This document shows positions 9,501-17,997 of a stretch of DNA of 56,328 nucleotides, piece after piece. A program made the translations under genes and the position numbers. The notes below the pieces were generated by a model. It made no database searches. It saw nothing but the letters and a program-made list of their open reading frames with translations, and had not been told where the DNA came from. The first letter of the stretch is position 1, and the number at the start of each line of letters is the position of its first letter. The stretch comes from an uncultured Gammaproteobacteria bacterium (GTDB lineage: Bacteria > Pseudomonadota > Gammaproteobacteria > Arenicellales > JAANXG01), in NCBI GenBank assembly GCA_947258785.1, contig CAMYJT010000022.1, forward strand, positions 32,644 to 88,971. The letters are read 5' to 3'.

Positions 9501-11388
9501 GCCGTTCACCACCATCGGTATCGGAGACATGTCCGGTGATGTGTTCGGAAACGGGATGCTGTTGTCTTCGCACACCCGATTGATCGCCGCATTCAACCAT
9601 CTGCACATCTTCATCGACCCCGATCCCGATCCGGAGGTCAGTTTTCAGGAACGAAAACGGCTGTTCGAGCTGCCCCGGTCCGGTTGGCTGGATTACCGGC
9701 AAGAGCTCATCTCCGAGGGCGGCGGCGTTTTTTCTCGGACCGCAAAATCCATACCGCTCAGCCCGCAGATTCAGCATCTCCTGCACATACAGTCTGACGC
9801 CCTGACTCCGAACGCTCTCATTCAGTGCATCCTCAAGGCATCCGTGGACCTGTTCTGGAACGGTGGCATCGGGACCTTCGTTAAAGCGCGTCACGAAAGC
9901 CACGCCGACGCGGGAGACCGGGTCAACGACGCCATACGGGTCAACGCCGATGAATTGCGCTGTCGAGTGGTGGGCGAAGGTGGCAACCTGGGTTTTACTC
10001 AGCGCGCCCGCGTAGCCTTCGCTCGTCATGGGGGTTTGATCATTACCGACTCCATCGACAACTCCGCGGGGGTGGATTGTTCCGACCACGAGGTCAATAT
10101 CAAGATACTGCTCACGGCCCCGGGTGCCGCCGGCGAATTATCGCTGGAACAACGGAATCGCTTGTTGGAAGACATGACCGAGGAAGTGGCGGGGCTGGTG
10201 CTCACGCATAACTATGGACAGACGCAGTCCATCAGCATCGCCAACCGGCAGGCGCCCCAACAGCTTGAAGACCACGTCCGCTTCATCCGTTGTCTCGAAC
10301 GGGTGGGCAGGTTGGATCGGAATCTCGAATTCCTGCCCAACGACGAAGAAATCGCGGAACGACTGACGGCTGGCGCCGGCCTCACTCGCCCGGAACTGGC
10401 AATCCTCCTCTCCTATGCCAAGATTTCGCTGTACGAAAGTCTTCTGGAATCGGACGTGCCAGAGGACAGCTACCTGTCGAAGGATTTACAGCGATACTTT
10501 CCAAAACCCCTCCGTGAACGCTATCACAGTTACATGGAGGCACATCCGCTGCGGCGTGAAATCGTCGCGACACATATTACCAACAGCGTAATCAACTTCG
10601 TGGATGTGACAATGGTTCCGCGTTTTCACGAACAGCACGGTTACTCGTCCCCGGATATCGTCCGCGCCTATGTCGCGGCCCGGGACATCTTCGACATGCC
10701 GCATTTCCAGCGCAGTGTGGAAGTGCTCGATAATCAGGTTAGCGCGGACGTTCAATACGCCATGCTGCTCGAGATGCGGCGCCTGATCGAGAGGGCGACG
10801 CTGTGGTTTCTGCAAAACCGTCCCAAACCGCTGGAGATCGCGGCGGCGGTGGACGGTTTCGCCGATGGCGCCCACCAACTCACGGCTCGGTTGCGTAGTT
10901 TGGTCACCGCACCGAACCGCGAAGCGCTGGATCGCGCGGCAGAACGCTATGTCGGCGATAAGGTGCCCGCTGAACTTGCTGAGCGTTGCAGCGGGCTGGG
11001 GGCCTTGTATTCGGCACTCGACATCGTCGAAGTCGCCGCCGGGTCCCGTTTCGACCTCGATGAGGTGGCGGGCATTTACTTCGATCTTGGCCATCGCTTG
11101 TCTTTGTACTGGCTGCGCGACAAACTTCGGCAACTGTCCGATGGCCGTCATTGGCAACGCCTTGCCACCGAAGGATTGTTCCTGGATCTGTACCGCACCC
11201 AACGCCTGCTCACCAGCCGCGTCGTCGCCGGGCGTGCGAAATCCAAACACGTTGATCAGTGGATATCGCGCAACAAGTCGGAGATCTCGCGCATCGAAAA
11301 GATCAACATCGAGTTGATAGAAAACGAGACTCCAAATCTCGCCATGCTGCTGGTTGCCATTCGTGAGATCCAGGCGCTGACAGATTAG
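6586..11388 (+). CDS. gdhB: NAD-specific glutamate dehydrogenase, large (180 kDa) class
   Basis: A 1600-residue cytoplasmic enzyme that oxidatively deaminates glutamate to 2-oxoglutarate with NAD+. The length and domain order fit the 180-kDa bacterial class: long N-terminal ACT-like regulatory part (e.g. DNMPFLVDSV), central catalytic core (GGKVARGGIRWSDRREDFRTE and AKGGFVLK, ~810-860), Rossmann part (GIGDMSGDVFGNGML, ~980) and a long C-terminal helical region ending in a leucine-rich segment. In the known class the extra domains give allosteric control. The gene is monocistronic as seen, with an unknown divergent pair upstream. The start at 6586 has only a weak ribosome site. Confidence 0.95.
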   Translation: MHEAIRRQFDTLLVQVQALVPDNSPCPGADQFLRPYFMDAAPGDLLHLDAECLADMVLGHLNFGRYRKPGAPLVRVFHPKSADGETSLNQCIVEVVTDNMPFLVDSVCMALNQRGLTIDLTLHPITRVRRDNSGNLIEVLNRESGEQDDTIVESYLHIQASGDSSVEPISEIENSIRSVLSDVAAAVNDWPAMQDKIPVLQREIETGNLPLTANEIDEAKAFLDWLIDDHFTFLGYREYELTQKNGDEVLLIVKGSGLGILREHKDAEESSSFSVLPTETRKRAREPKLLILTKGNSRSTVHLPTYIDYVGVKRFDDQGQVIGEHRVLGLYTSVAYRCDPYTIPVVRRKLEQVTRRSEFESGGHADKALQTILQTYPRDELFQIAPNLLYDTAMEILHLRQRQRVRLFLRRDTYGRFVSCLVFIARDRYDTELRLRFEKILLTTFNGTGLEFKLSLGEPILARIQFIVRGVQGQLADVDETELEKQLAEAARNWSERLSAALLQDNSERQANLLLRRYRNAFPAGYREDFSAADAAQDIAQTEKLTSPEDLGIFSYRPDNDQLNTLRLKLYHLNTPIPLSDVIPILENLALRVDTERPYCIERQDGVTIWIHDFGTRHAGHKPLALRSIRAYFHEALDATWHNHTENDGFNQLVLSAKLSWREAMVLRAVCRYLIQLGVPFSQAYMETTLANNADISMLLIDYFNTRFDPTLTDRNELLQTYADDINARINDVSSLDEDRILRLYFSIAKATLRTNYFQRDSDGQAKSYLTLKLDPEAIDAAPLPRPKFEIFFYSSRVEGVHLRGGKVARGGIRWSDRREDFRTEILGLMKAQQVKNAVIVPVGAKGGFVLKRPPAEPDLLKGEVEQCYRLFIQGLLDVTDNLMDGKPVFPADTVCYDAADPYLVVAADKGTATFSDIANEIALRNEFWLGDAFASGGSAGYDHKKMGITARGAWESVKRHFRELNIDTQTTPFTTIGIGDMSGDVFGNGMLLSSHTRLIAAFNHLHIFIDPDPDPEVSFQERKRLFELPRSGWLDYRQELISEGGGVFSRTAKSIPLSPQIQHLLHIQSDALTPNALIQCILKASVDLFWNGGIGTFVKARHESHADAGDRVNDAIRVNADELRCRVVGEGGNLGFTQRARVAFARHGGLIITDSIDNSAGVDCSDHEVNIKILLTAPGAAGELSLEQRNRLLEDMTEEVAGLVLTHNYGQTQSISIANRQAPQQLEDHVRFIRCLERVGRLDRNLEFLPNDEEIAERLTAGAGLTRPELAILLSYAKISLYESLLESDVPEDSYLSKDLQRYFPKPLRERYHSYMEAHPLRREIVATHITNSVINFVDVTMVPRFHEQHGYSSPDIVRAYVAARDIFDMPHFQRSVEVLDNQVSADVQYAMLLEMRRLIERATLWFLQNRPKPLEIAAAVDGFADGAHQLTARLRSLVTAPNREALDRAAERYVGDKVPAELAERCSGLGALYSALDIVEVAAGSRFDLDEVAGIYFDLGHRLSLYWLRDKLRQLSDGRHWQRLATEGLFLDLYRTQRLLTSRVVAGRAKSKHVDQWISRNKSEISRIEKINIELIENETPNLAMLLVAIREIQALTD

Positions 11389-11414
11389 TCGATTTTGCGC
11401 GGATCGCGCGGTCA

Positions 11415-11884
11415 ATGAAAAAAGTAATCAAATCTAAAAAAATAGATCGGTTCAACCTGTCTCCGGGCTCAGTGCTCGCCGGGAAGTACGTAGTCATTGA
11501 GAAGCTTGGCTGCGGCTGGGAGGGCGAGGTTTATCTGGTCAAGGAAAAGGCCGCAAACATTGAACGCACGGCCAAGCTTTTTTTTCCGCAACGCAACCTG
11601 CGTGATAAGACGTCGAAATTTTATGCCAATAAATTACACAAACTCCGGCACTGCCCAGTGACGGGCTGGCGGACAACCTCTATGTCGAGGAAATCACCAA
11701 TATGGTTCGTACCGGCCCCCTGCCGGAGGCCGCGGATAAGCTGATAAGCCTGGCGCAATCACGCATGCGCGAGGTGCCCACCGGCCGGCCCAACCACCCC
11801 GATGACCTGACCTTCATCGTCTTTCGACCCAACGTGAACGGAATCCGCGAGCGGCGGCGCCAGTTTCACATGCCCTTCGAATGA
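11415..11884 (+). pseudogene. Ser/Thr kinase N-lobe joined to PP2C phosphatase tail (deletion relic)
   Basis: The first frame (from 11415) encodes a kinase N-lobe: AGKYVVIEKLGCGWEGEVY is a glycine-rich loop, and RTAKLFF supplies the ATP-binding lysine. The kinase homology stops near KLHKLRHC (~11654). From ~11657 a different frame reads SDGLADNLYVEEIT and, near the end, PDDLTFIVFRPN; these match the PP2C motifs DG..DN and DD.T. Everything between, the kinase C-lobe and the phosphatase N-terminus, is missing. The simplest reading is a deletion across two adjacent genes plus a frame change at the junction. Neither product could be active. Confidence 0.75.
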
Positions 11885-11921
11885 ACCGGCCCAACCACCG
11901 ATGAATGCGTTCGCTGCTTGG

Positions 11922-12836
11922 TCAGGACCGGCTGGATAACGGTGGCCACGCCCGCGCGTAGCCGTCGAGATCGTTCAGGTAGCCGTCAGTAGTCTTTGGC
12001 ATCGGTACGCGCACTCCGGCGAGGTATTTGATGATGTCGCTGCCTTCCCTCAGCATCCGCCTGCCGTCCTCGAGTTGGCGTTGCGCCACGCCGCCGGATT
12101 TCGGTTCGAAACCTTCGACCGCTTCGGCCGCTGCAACGAATCGCGGCCAAACCTCAAAAATTACCCAATCGCTGCGCACCGTCTCAGCCTCCAGCTTGGC
12201 GGCCACGGCGAGCTCGTGGATCCCTGCGGTCACCCCCTGAAACGGCGGCTGTTTGTCGAACACCTCTATCATGTGGCCGGTAAGGCGGTCGATGTCGCGC
12301 ATGGCTTGCGCGATCTTGATGTAGCGGCTCTCGTAAAAGGCCTCCATGGGCATGGTGAACGCCTTGAGGGGTTCCCCCCAGAGTTCGTCGATGCCCTCTT
12401 CACCGCTGTAGTGTTTGACCATTTTACCGAGCTCGAGCGCCTCTTCGAGGCATTCTCCGCACTTTCTCATCAGTTCGTTTTCGCTGCTGATGAGCACTCC
12501 CTTGGCGCCCAGGTTTACGATGGAGTGAAAAATATCGGTTGCGCGGTTGAACAATGCACCGGCTAGCATCGCCCCTTTTACGCGCTTCTTGGCCGGATCC
12601 GTTTCTTCATCATAGGCCTTGCGGGCCAGCTCCAACTTTTCGCCCGGGGTATTAATGCCCGGTTCGGTGTGGTGGAAGGTTCGGCGAGTCAGTGAATCGA
12701 TCAATATCTTTTTTTCGGCCAGGGTATCCTCGGGCGGTGCGTAATATCGGATCCAATATCCGTTGTAATAGATACTAATCTTGCCTCCAACCTCACGGAT
12801 GCACCCATTGTCAATTCTTACTGCCGGATCGCTCAT
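11922..12836 (-). CDS. unknown helical protein
   Basis: 304 residues from the ATG at 12836 (MSDPAVRID); the frame extends to 12956 but that part looks non-coding. There is a short N-terminal beta segment (KISIYYNGYWIRYYAPP), and then mostly charged amphipathic helices. There is no signal peptide, membrane helix or catalytic motif I recognise. It converges on the kinase/phosphatase relic and could have been its partner or substrate, but this is only positional. Confidence 0.7.
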   Translation of the reverse strand: MSDPAVRIDNGCIREVGGKISIYYNGYWIRYYAPPEDTLAEKKILIDSLTRRTFHHTEPGINTPGEKLELARKAYDEETDPAKKRVKGAMLAGALFNRATDIFHSIVNLGAKGVLISSENELMRKCGECLEEALELGKMVKHYSGEEGIDELWGEPLKAFTMPMEAFYESRYIKIAQAMRDIDRLTGHMIEVFDKQPPFQGVTAGIHELAVAAKLEAETVRSDWVIFEVWPRFVAAAEAVEGFEPKSGGVAQRQLEDGRRMLREGSDIIKYLAGVRVPMPKTTDGYLNDLDGYARAWPPLSSRS

Positions 12837-12999
12837 TTCGACACCTGCTTGGTGGGTGGTGCGGAGTATACGGACGCTGCACAGAAACGTGGGTATTTTA
12901 GTGCGTGATCCGTGGCTTGTGCACCCCCTGGAATGGTTAACGGCCAGTTTGACCACAATTCCCCGGACCTGCTCCCGTTGGTTAACGGTAATTAACGAT

Positions 13000-13437
13000 T
13001 TATCGGCCCAGCTCCGGCTCCAGTTCGAGAATTCGCCGTCTCACCTCTTCTGGAATCGGACTTTTCTCTTGGCTGCGGTAGTCAAAAGCGACGATTACAC
13101 CATGTCCCTCGGCCGCCACCCTGTCGTGCTCCGCGCTGACGGCCAAATATTGTTGTGTGAATCGGTCGATCCCGATCTCGGTGACGCGGGCCCCAACCAG
13201 CAGGATTTCTGGATAGGTGACCGGGAACCGGAATCGGCATCGGGTAGAGTGCAGAATCGGGCCGATCCCTTGCCCCTCGGCCGGGCCCATCAATCGAACA
13301 CGTTCGAAGTAGTTGATTCGCGCGCTCTCAAAATACTGAAAGTAAACGACGTTATTGACGTGGTTGAACGCATCCATGTCCCCCCAGCGAACCGGGATCT
13401 TCATAACCACCGGGTAAGCGTCGAGCATTGTATGCAT
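13000..13437 (-). CDS. acyl-CoA thioesterase, hot-dog fold (4HBT/YbgC-like)
   Basis: 145 residues from the ATG at 13437, set by a GGAGG ribosome site 6 bases upstream; the frame extends further but without such a site. The motif RWGDMDAFNHVNNVVYFQYFE is split over residues ~17-37, and its Asp, His and Asn are the hallmark of 4-hydroxybenzoyl-CoA thioesterase-like enzymes. The likely role is hydrolysis of short or medium acyl-CoA in the cytoplasm; the substrate is not predictable. Confidence 0.88.
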   Translation of the reverse strand: MHTMLDAYPVVMKIPVRWGDMDAFNHVNNVVYFQYFESARINYFERVRLMGPAEGQGIGPILHSTRCRFRFPVTYPEILLVGARVTEIGIDRFTQQYLAVSAEHDRVAAEGHGVIVAFDYRSQEKSPIPEEVRRRILELEPELGR

Positions 13438-13772
13438 AAGTACCTCCACCGCCGGTTCAGGGCGGGCCATTAACGGAAATGACCCGCCGGTCGTGCATTC
13501 GAAGCAACGGATCTGCGGACCCCGTCCTTGTCCGGCAAGCAAGACCAGCGAGCTGTGATTCGACTGTCATCGGCGCAGTCACCGCGGCCGTTGCCCACCA
13601 CGGCCCGCGCGATGCCGGTGGCGGGGACCCCCCTATATCCAATTTCCGTGTTCGATTCAACGGCTTTGATCCCCTGCGTGTATGGGCGCGGCGGCCGAAA
13701 CTCCAGCCAGGCGGATTTCCAGAACCCATCACGCGGCTGCACCGCAGATTCCACATCAGGTAAAATGGCGGC
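13438..13772. other. intergenic region, nothing recognised
   Basis: 335 bases between the divergent thioesterase and M48 genes. Short frames are present on both strands, but none has a ribosome site or protein-like composition that I trust. Both promoters should be here; I cannot locate them. Confidence 0.4.
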
Positions 13773-15224
13773 ATGACGAATATCCGACACCGACTGCGAA
13801 CGCCGTTAGCGTGCCTGGCGCTGGCGGCCCTGGTGGTCGCCTGCGCGACCAATCCGGTCACCGGTGAAAAGAACTTCGTATTGATGAGCGAAGACCAAGA
13901 ACTGGAGTTGGGGCGCCAGTATCACCAAGCGGTCCTCAAGGACATGCCGGTCTACGATGTTCCGGCGCTGCAGGCCTACGTCGACCGGGTCGGCCAGGAG
14001 TTGGCCACGAAAAGCCACCGGCAGAATCTCATCTACCGGTTCACCGTCCTCGATTCGCCGACTGTCAACGCCTTTGCCCTGCCCGGCGGTTATATTTACA
14101 TCACACGCGGGATTCTCGCGTATATGAATTCGGAGTCACAGTTGGCCGGCGTGCTTGGCCACGAAATCGGCCATGTGACCGCCCGGCACTCGGTGCGCCA
14201 GCACAGCACCAACACGCTGGTGCAGATTCTCGGCGCGGCGGCGGCCGTCGGCACCGGCAGCCGGGCGGTTAGCGACCTGTCTAATGTCCTCGGTACCGCA
14301 CTGGTGCGCGGCTACGGTCGCAACATGGAACTGGAAGCGGACCGGCTCGGCGCCGAATACCTGGCCGGCGTAGGTCACGATCCCGAGCACATGATCGATG
14401 TAATCGGCATCCTCAAGTCCCAGGAAGAGTTCGAACTGCAGCGCGCCAAGGAAGAAGACCGCGAGCCGAGGGCCTACCACGGCCTGTTCTCCACGCATCC
14501 CCGTAACGACCAGCGTCTGCAGGAGGTGATCGCCGCCGCCAAACGTTTTCAGGGCGCCGACACCAAACCCGAAGATCGGGAGGCCTTTCTGAACCGGCTC
14601 GACAATCTGGTGTTCGGACCCGGCGAGGACCAGGGAGTCCTGCGCAACAACCGCTTCTACCACAAGAAGCTCGATTTCTCATTGACGCTACCGCCGGGTT
14701 GGCGGGTGGAAAATCAACCCAAGCGCTTGTTGGCACACCACAAGAGCAGCAATGCGGTCATGCAAGTCACGCTGCGGGACTTGAACCGCCGGCAATCCCC
14801 GGAACAGTTCCTGCGTCGTGAGTTCGACGACCTGCAGCAGGGTCAGCGCCTGACCACCGAAATGTTCCCCGCCTACGCGGGGATTACGAAGATGAACACC
14901 GCGTTCGGTCAGGTTTACGGCCGCGTCGCCACCGCCTTCCACAACAATCGCGCGTTCATCTTTGGCGCCGCCAGCAAACAAGGACTGGTAGAGACCCCGT
15001 TTTTCGACATGGTTCGCAGTTTCCGAAGGCTGCGCCCGGAGGAAGTCGACCTGGCGCGCTCCCGTCAGATCCGCCTCGTCCGCGCCAGACCCGGTGACAC
15101 CTTTGCCGGACTGGCCGGGATGTCCGGCTTGACCAACTACGCCGAAGAGCAGTTGCGACTGCTGAACGGCCTGTACCCCGACGGCGAGCCGTTCCCCGGA
15201 CAGCTGATTAAGACCGTCCGCTAG
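13773..15224 (+). CDS. M48-family metalloprotease lipoprotein
   Basis: 483 residues. The export signal ends in a lipobox-like VVAC (C24), so it is probably an outer-membrane or periplasmic lipoprotein. The zinc motif HEIGH (H130, E131, H134) is followed by a Glu in ELEADRLG (~186-190). The C-terminal third contains RARPGDTFAGLAG and LRLLNGL, similar to a LysM-type module. This resembles BepA/LoiP-type outer-membrane quality-control proteases but is not assigned to either. Its 3' end overlaps the convergent DUF2784 gene by 17 bases. Confidence 0.9.
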   Translation: MTNIRHRLRTPLACLALAALVVACATNPVTGEKNFVLMSEDQELELGRQYHQAVLKDMPVYDVPALQAYVDRVGQELATKSHRQNLIYRFTVLDSPTVNAFALPGGYIYITRGILAYMNSESQLAGVLGHEIGHVTARHSVRQHSTNTLVQILGAAAAVGTGSRAVSDLSNVLGTALVRGYGRNMELEADRLGAEYLAGVGHDPEHMIDVIGILKSQEEFELQRAKEEDREPRAYHGLFSTHPRNDQRLQEVIAAAKRFQGADTKPEDREAFLNRLDNLVFGPGEDQGVLRNNRFYHKKLDFSLTLPPGWRVENQPKRLLAHHKSSNAVMQVTLRDLNRRQSPEQFLRREFDDLQQGQRLTTEMFPAYAGITKMNTAFGQVYGRVATAFHNNRAFIFGAASKQGLVETPFFDMVRSFRRLRPEEVDLARSRQIRLVRARPGDTFAGLAGMSGLTNYAEEQLRLLNGLYPDGEPFPGQLIKTVR

Positions 15225-15615
15225 ACTGCCCAAACGTTTGGTGCTCCCGGCGACGCACCCGCCACCGATGGATCACCCAGGCGTAAATGACCGCGTTCAC
15301 CAGCAACAACAAAGCGGCAAGAAGCACCTGGTAGCCGGTGGTGAGGCCCGCTGGGTACACCAGCGGCATAAGGTAGTGATCAATGAAACCGCCTCCGTAT
15401 CCGGGCTGCCCGGCCCGCCGCCGAAACCAGTTTTCCAGCGGCGTCAACGGGCACGGCCAGCCAGTCAATTCAACCAACACCCCCCACAGCAACGCCGGGA
15501 GGTGCGCCCAGACCCAGCCGCGCCGCCACAGTGCCAGCAATCCACCTAATATTACAAACAATATAAAGGCGAAATGCAGCAGCAATACGCCGTCGGCAAT
15601 CAGTTGTGCAAGCAT
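15208..15615 (-). CDS. DUF2784 membrane protein
   Basis: 135 residues with four likely transmembrane helices. The pattern LLHFAFILFVILGG, then LTGWPCPLTPLENWFRR and GFIDHYL, matches DUF2784. Function is unknown in the family. It is convergent with the M48 protease gene with a 17-base overlap. Confidence 0.88.
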   Translation of the reverse strand: MLAQLIADGVLLLHFAFILFVILGGLLALWRRGWVWAHLPALLWGVLVELTGWPCPLTPLENWFRRRAGQPGYGGGFIDHYLMPLVYPAGLTTGYQVLLAALLLLVNAVIYAWVIHRWRVRRREHQTFGQSSGRS

Positions 15616-15755
15616 CGAAATTTAACGCGAACACCGACCGACTGGGTCTGCTCGGCCGGCTAACCCGGATATTGCACCAAGGATCCCGGCGCCGAATCGC
15701 CTATCTCTAACAACGTGTTGGCTCTGTTTTTCGCCGCCTGGTTGCAATGTCCGGG

Positions 15756-17450
15756 CTAGGCCGCGCTGGTGCAGGCGGACGCCGATTCCAGCGCCGAGGC
15801 GTCGCCGCTCAGTATCTGGACGATTTCAAACTCGAAGCACTCCATGCTGCTGGTCGCCAACCGCAAGGCCCGCGCTTGAACGACGCATGAACACCGCTCG
15901 GTAATGAGCCGAACCCGTTTACCGGACATCAAGGCCCCTTTCGGCGCTGCGATTGAATGTGCGTTCGCTCCGCCGACGGGCATGACCATTGTCACCGCCA
16001 GAGTCGGAGGCTTGTTTGCGGACTCCGCATTCGACGGCGTGTCCACAAAGTCCTGGATCATCGCCGGGGCCGCGATCGGGCCCAGCTTGAAAACACCGAT
16101 GGTGATCTTTGCGGGTGCGTCGTTGCACAGCCAACGCACGACACCGACGTCCCACGCTGGCCGCCCCCGCAAAGGTCTGCGTACCGCGACCAAATCACCG
16201 ACACGGACCGGCAGGGGCTCGACGTCGGTTTTGGTCAATTGAATGCCGCTGGCGCTTTCATCGACGCAGTTCCACTGTCCCAGATCGGAGGCGCGCTTCA
16301 CAGTCTGAAGTCGCTGGGCGCCGTACGTACCCCGCGCCAGTTCAATATCCTGATTATCCTGCGTATGCTGCCAATTCAGCACTTGTTTACCGTTAAGGTA
16401 GTAGGTCACCGTGTCGAAACCGCAGATCACCGGGCGCTGATCCGTGGCACTCAGCCGCAGACCTTTACGCCGCATCCTCCCGCCCCAGCGTCCGATAAGG
16501 TCGTCCAACAAACGCTTGCGGTCAAGTTCAGTGATGGGCAACAAGCGCCAACCGTTTTCCGTAAGTTCTTTGCTAAGTTGTTGATGTTCTTGATAAAGCG
16601 TGACCACCAAGCGCGCCGTGTCCAACAGAAAATAGCCCTCCCGGTCGTTGATGGGAACCAGATCGCGGCAGACGTACGCCGGACCATCGTTCCGCACATC
16701 GACCAGGAATTGGCATCTGTCCTGGGGTACGAGCGGCGGTGCTGTTAACACCGCATGCACCGCCCACTCATGGCAACGGTTGTAAATCTCGTCGATTTCA
16801 CCGTGGGCGAGTTGATACGGATTCGCGGCGGCAGTGAGCAAAATCTGTTTGTACACGTGGGTGATTGTTGTGTACGACTTGAAGGTGTTGAACTTGTCGG
16901 CGACCGGAAACTTCAGCAGCTGATGGGTGTGCGCCTGCTGGATCAGCTCGTGAATGCCCCGCCAAACACCCTCCGGTACCGGCTGATAAACGCGGTAGGC
17001 ATCCCGGCACACGGCGCTGAACGAGACAACCGCTCGATGGATCAACATTGCGTGAGCCGGTTTGCTCAACCGGCTTCGCCTGCCCGCGCCGCACGCCGCG
17101 GTGGACGCGTAAGCAGCCGCGAGAGACTTGTGCAAATCCGACAACAACTCGAAATCGGACCGCGAGGTTGGACACAATGGCAGCCGCTTTCCGGCCCACC
17201 TGTCGATCAGCCGGAAAGTGATGGTCGGAATGACATCACGGTATTCCTCAAGTACGGCGAGACGGCGTTGTTGGGATATAGCGCTGTCCTGCATCGCAGA
17301 CAGGGAAGACCGTACCTGTTGCGCCGCCGACGCCGCATCGAGTTCCAGCAGCGCATGGATCCACTCCTTGGTCGCAGCGGGCGATAATGGGCCGCCCTCC
17401 CCGACGTTGGGCAATACGCTGGTACCACACCGTTCCGACGACAAACACAC
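15756..17450 (-). CDS. large protein of unknown function with PilZ-like C-terminal region
   Basis: 564 residues from a GTG at 17450 that follows a G-run; the start is uncertain. The N-terminal ~400 residues are helical with no signal peptide. The segment VGDLVAVRRP...WDVGVVRWL (~437-465) resembles a PilZ-type beta barrel as found at the end of similarly long proteobacterial proteins. I do not see a clean RxxxR c-di-GMP motif, so ligand binding is unproven. No close operon partner is seen. Confidence 0.6.
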   Translation of the reverse strand: MCLSSERCGTSVLPNVGEGGPLSPAATKEWIHALLELDAASAAQQVRSSLSAMQDSAISQQRRLAVLEEYRDVIPTITFRLIDRWAGKRLPLCPTSRSDFELLSDLHKSLAAAYASTAACGAGRRSRLSKPAHAMLIHRAVVSFSAVCRDAYRVYQPVPEGVWRGIHELIQQAHTHQLLKFPVADKFNTFKSYTTITHVYKQILLTAAANPYQLAHGEIDEIYNRCHEWAVHAVLTAPPLVPQDRCQFLVDVRNDGPAYVCRDLVPINDREGYFLLDTARLVVTLYQEHQQLSKELTENGWRLLPITELDRKRLLDDLIGRWGGRMRRKGLRLSATDQRPVICGFDTVTYYLNGKQVLNWQHTQDNQDIELARGTYGAQRLQTVKRASDLGQWNCVDESASGIQLTKTDVEPLPVRVGDLVAVRRPLRGRPAWDVGVVRWLCNDAPAKITIGVFKLGPIAAPAMIQDFVDTPSNAESANKPPTLAVTMVMPVGGANAHSIAAPKGALMSGKRVRLITERCSCVVQARALRLATSSMECFEFEIVQILSGDASALESASACTSAA

Positions 17451-17597
17451 CCCCCAACAAAGGCTTGCAGTTGTAGTCCCGTCAATATCTGGGTTAAGTA
17501 TAGACCTTACACCGGCACTTATCCGAGATCATACTCTTGGGTCAAGGTCAGGAATACAAAGTAAATAAGTGGGTATTTTGCGCTTGGGAGCCGAATC

Positions 17598-17981
17598 ATG
17601 AACTTGGAAAAAGTGATTTTTGCGTTTTTCATCATGTTGGCCTTGACCCTCAACTTCGGATTCTTCATCGGTGAGATCGACAATCCCGACCATCATCATG
17701 CGTATGAGCTGTTCGCGGCCATCGTCGTCAGCCTGATTGCGACCATTATGAAGTTCGGTGATCGCACCCAATTGGGCGCCGTGTTGTTGGCCTCCAGCCT
17801 GGTCGCCGATCTGCAGTTGATCGCCGCTGCGGTGATGTGGGGCCTCGGTGGCGATTTTTCCGGTGGTCAGCTCAGCCCCTCCGCGATCGCCAGCATCGTT
17901 TCCCTGTCCGGCGGTGCGCTGGTAGCCAATATCGTGTCCGTCATCCTGCTGGTGGTGGAGACCGTGATGTCCCGCCGCTGA
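17598..17981 (+). CDS. DUF6394 small membrane protein
   Basis: 127 residues with about four transmembrane helices and the loop GEIDNPDHHHAYELF. It matches my memory of the DUF6394 family, which commonly sits directly before a TrkA-N-type potassium channel gene. That is the case here (gap 16 bases). A role as channel accessory or membrane partner is an inference from this pairing. Confidence 0.75.
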   Translation: MNLEKVIFAFFIMLALTLNFGFFIGEIDNPDHHHAYELFAAIVVSLIATIMKFGDRTQLGAVLLASSLVADLQLIAAAVMWGLGGDFSGGQLSPSAIASIVSLSGGALVANIVSVILLVVETVMSRR

Positions 17982-17997
17982 ACCGGCACCCGCACAC

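Noticed and set aside
9211..11415. Long antisense frames (292 and 309 residues) inside the glutamate dehydrogenase gene
   Set aside because: Both lie wholly within a strongly supported coding frame and show no domain features.
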